From NCBI RefSeq assembly GCF_014218335.1, contig NZ_AP023367.1, forward strand, positions 4,707,501 to 4,771,500: DNA of 64,000 bases. The letters are read 5' to 3'. The first letter of the stretch is position 1. Every line of letters starts with the position of its first letter. This stretch comes from Anaerocolumna cellulosilytica. Its GTDB lineage: Bacteria > Bacillota > Clostridia > Lachnospirales > Lachnospiraceae. The position numbers and the translations under genes are program-made. Shown piece after piece: positions 62,303-64,000 of this stretch. The notes beneath the pieces were generated by a model. The model was not told the DNA's origin. It was given only the letters and a program-made list of their open reading frames with translations, and searched no databases.

Positions 62303-64000
<1,698 letters not shown>

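Overview
The window comes from a low-GC, Gram-positive clostridial chromosome, most likely Lachnospiraceae. The evidence is the strong AGGAGG ribosome binding sites, frequent TTG/GTG starts, a pyruvate:ferredoxin oxidoreductase, an AraC regulator fused to a GH39-like domain, and mobile-element families (Maff2, PrgI, DUF3801, DUF6133, DUF6550, TnpV, DUF5688) typical of that group.

Chromosome flanks: at the left is the AraC/GH39 regulator (2-2209) with a terminator. At the right are lysS (lysyl-tRNA synthetase), greA and the start of the pyruvate:ferredoxin oxidoreductase gene. Between them lies one integrated conjugative element of about 57.2 kb. Its ends can be read directly: a 14-bp direct repeat at 2405-2418 and 59628-59641 lies in the FPTMK codons at the 3' end of lysS. 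The element supplies a replacement tail (MKSLEK-stop), and the displaced host tail (MKSLDK-stop) is stranded at 2389-2418. A Tn916-type tyrosine integrase, with a one-base frameshift, sits next to the left end. Phased short repeats lie at both ends.

Nearly all genes inside the element are on the minus strand. From left to right: (1) 2.6-4.7 kb, integrase, ribbon-helix-helix and DUF6462 regulators and an IS21 remnant. (2) 4.8-11.4 kb, very A+T-rich cargo: two BtrH-like proteins, a type II thioesterase, a methyltransferase and a possible carrier-protein fragment, mixed with transposase wreckage and abutting a truncated ICE helicase/methylase gene. (3) 11.3-16.3 kb, ICE accessory genes, an overlapping tnpV frame and an NlpC/P60 cell-wall hydrolase. 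(4) 16.4-22.8 kb, cargo: a TetR-controlled operon of two paralogous membrane proteins flanking a flavodoxin, a GNAT acetyltransferase, small unknowns and an alpha/beta hydrolase. (5) 23-38.5 kb, conjugation machinery: VirB4, PrgI, VirB6, Maff2/VirB2, VirD4, DUF3801, relaxase, MobC, TOPRIM, RadC-like and DUF5688, with a six-unit palindrome array near 35.6-35.8 kb and an attenuator-like leader near 38.5 kb. (6) 38.7-44.3 kb, cargo: a PEBP protein, two unknowns and a 1257-residue nuclease-like/STAND NTPase that is a candidate antiphage protein. (7) 44.8-56.7 kb, a complete Tad/Flp pilus-type operon whose last, surface-exposed gene is interrupted by a 2751-nt group II intron. (8) 57-59.6 kb, a ParM-like segregation module, a Cys-rich protein and a strongly folded non-coding stretch that may be a structured RNA.

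The working model is an ICE that transfers through its VirB/VirD4 channel, carries its own pilus-like surface apparatus and partition genes, and has picked up at least three cargo blocks.
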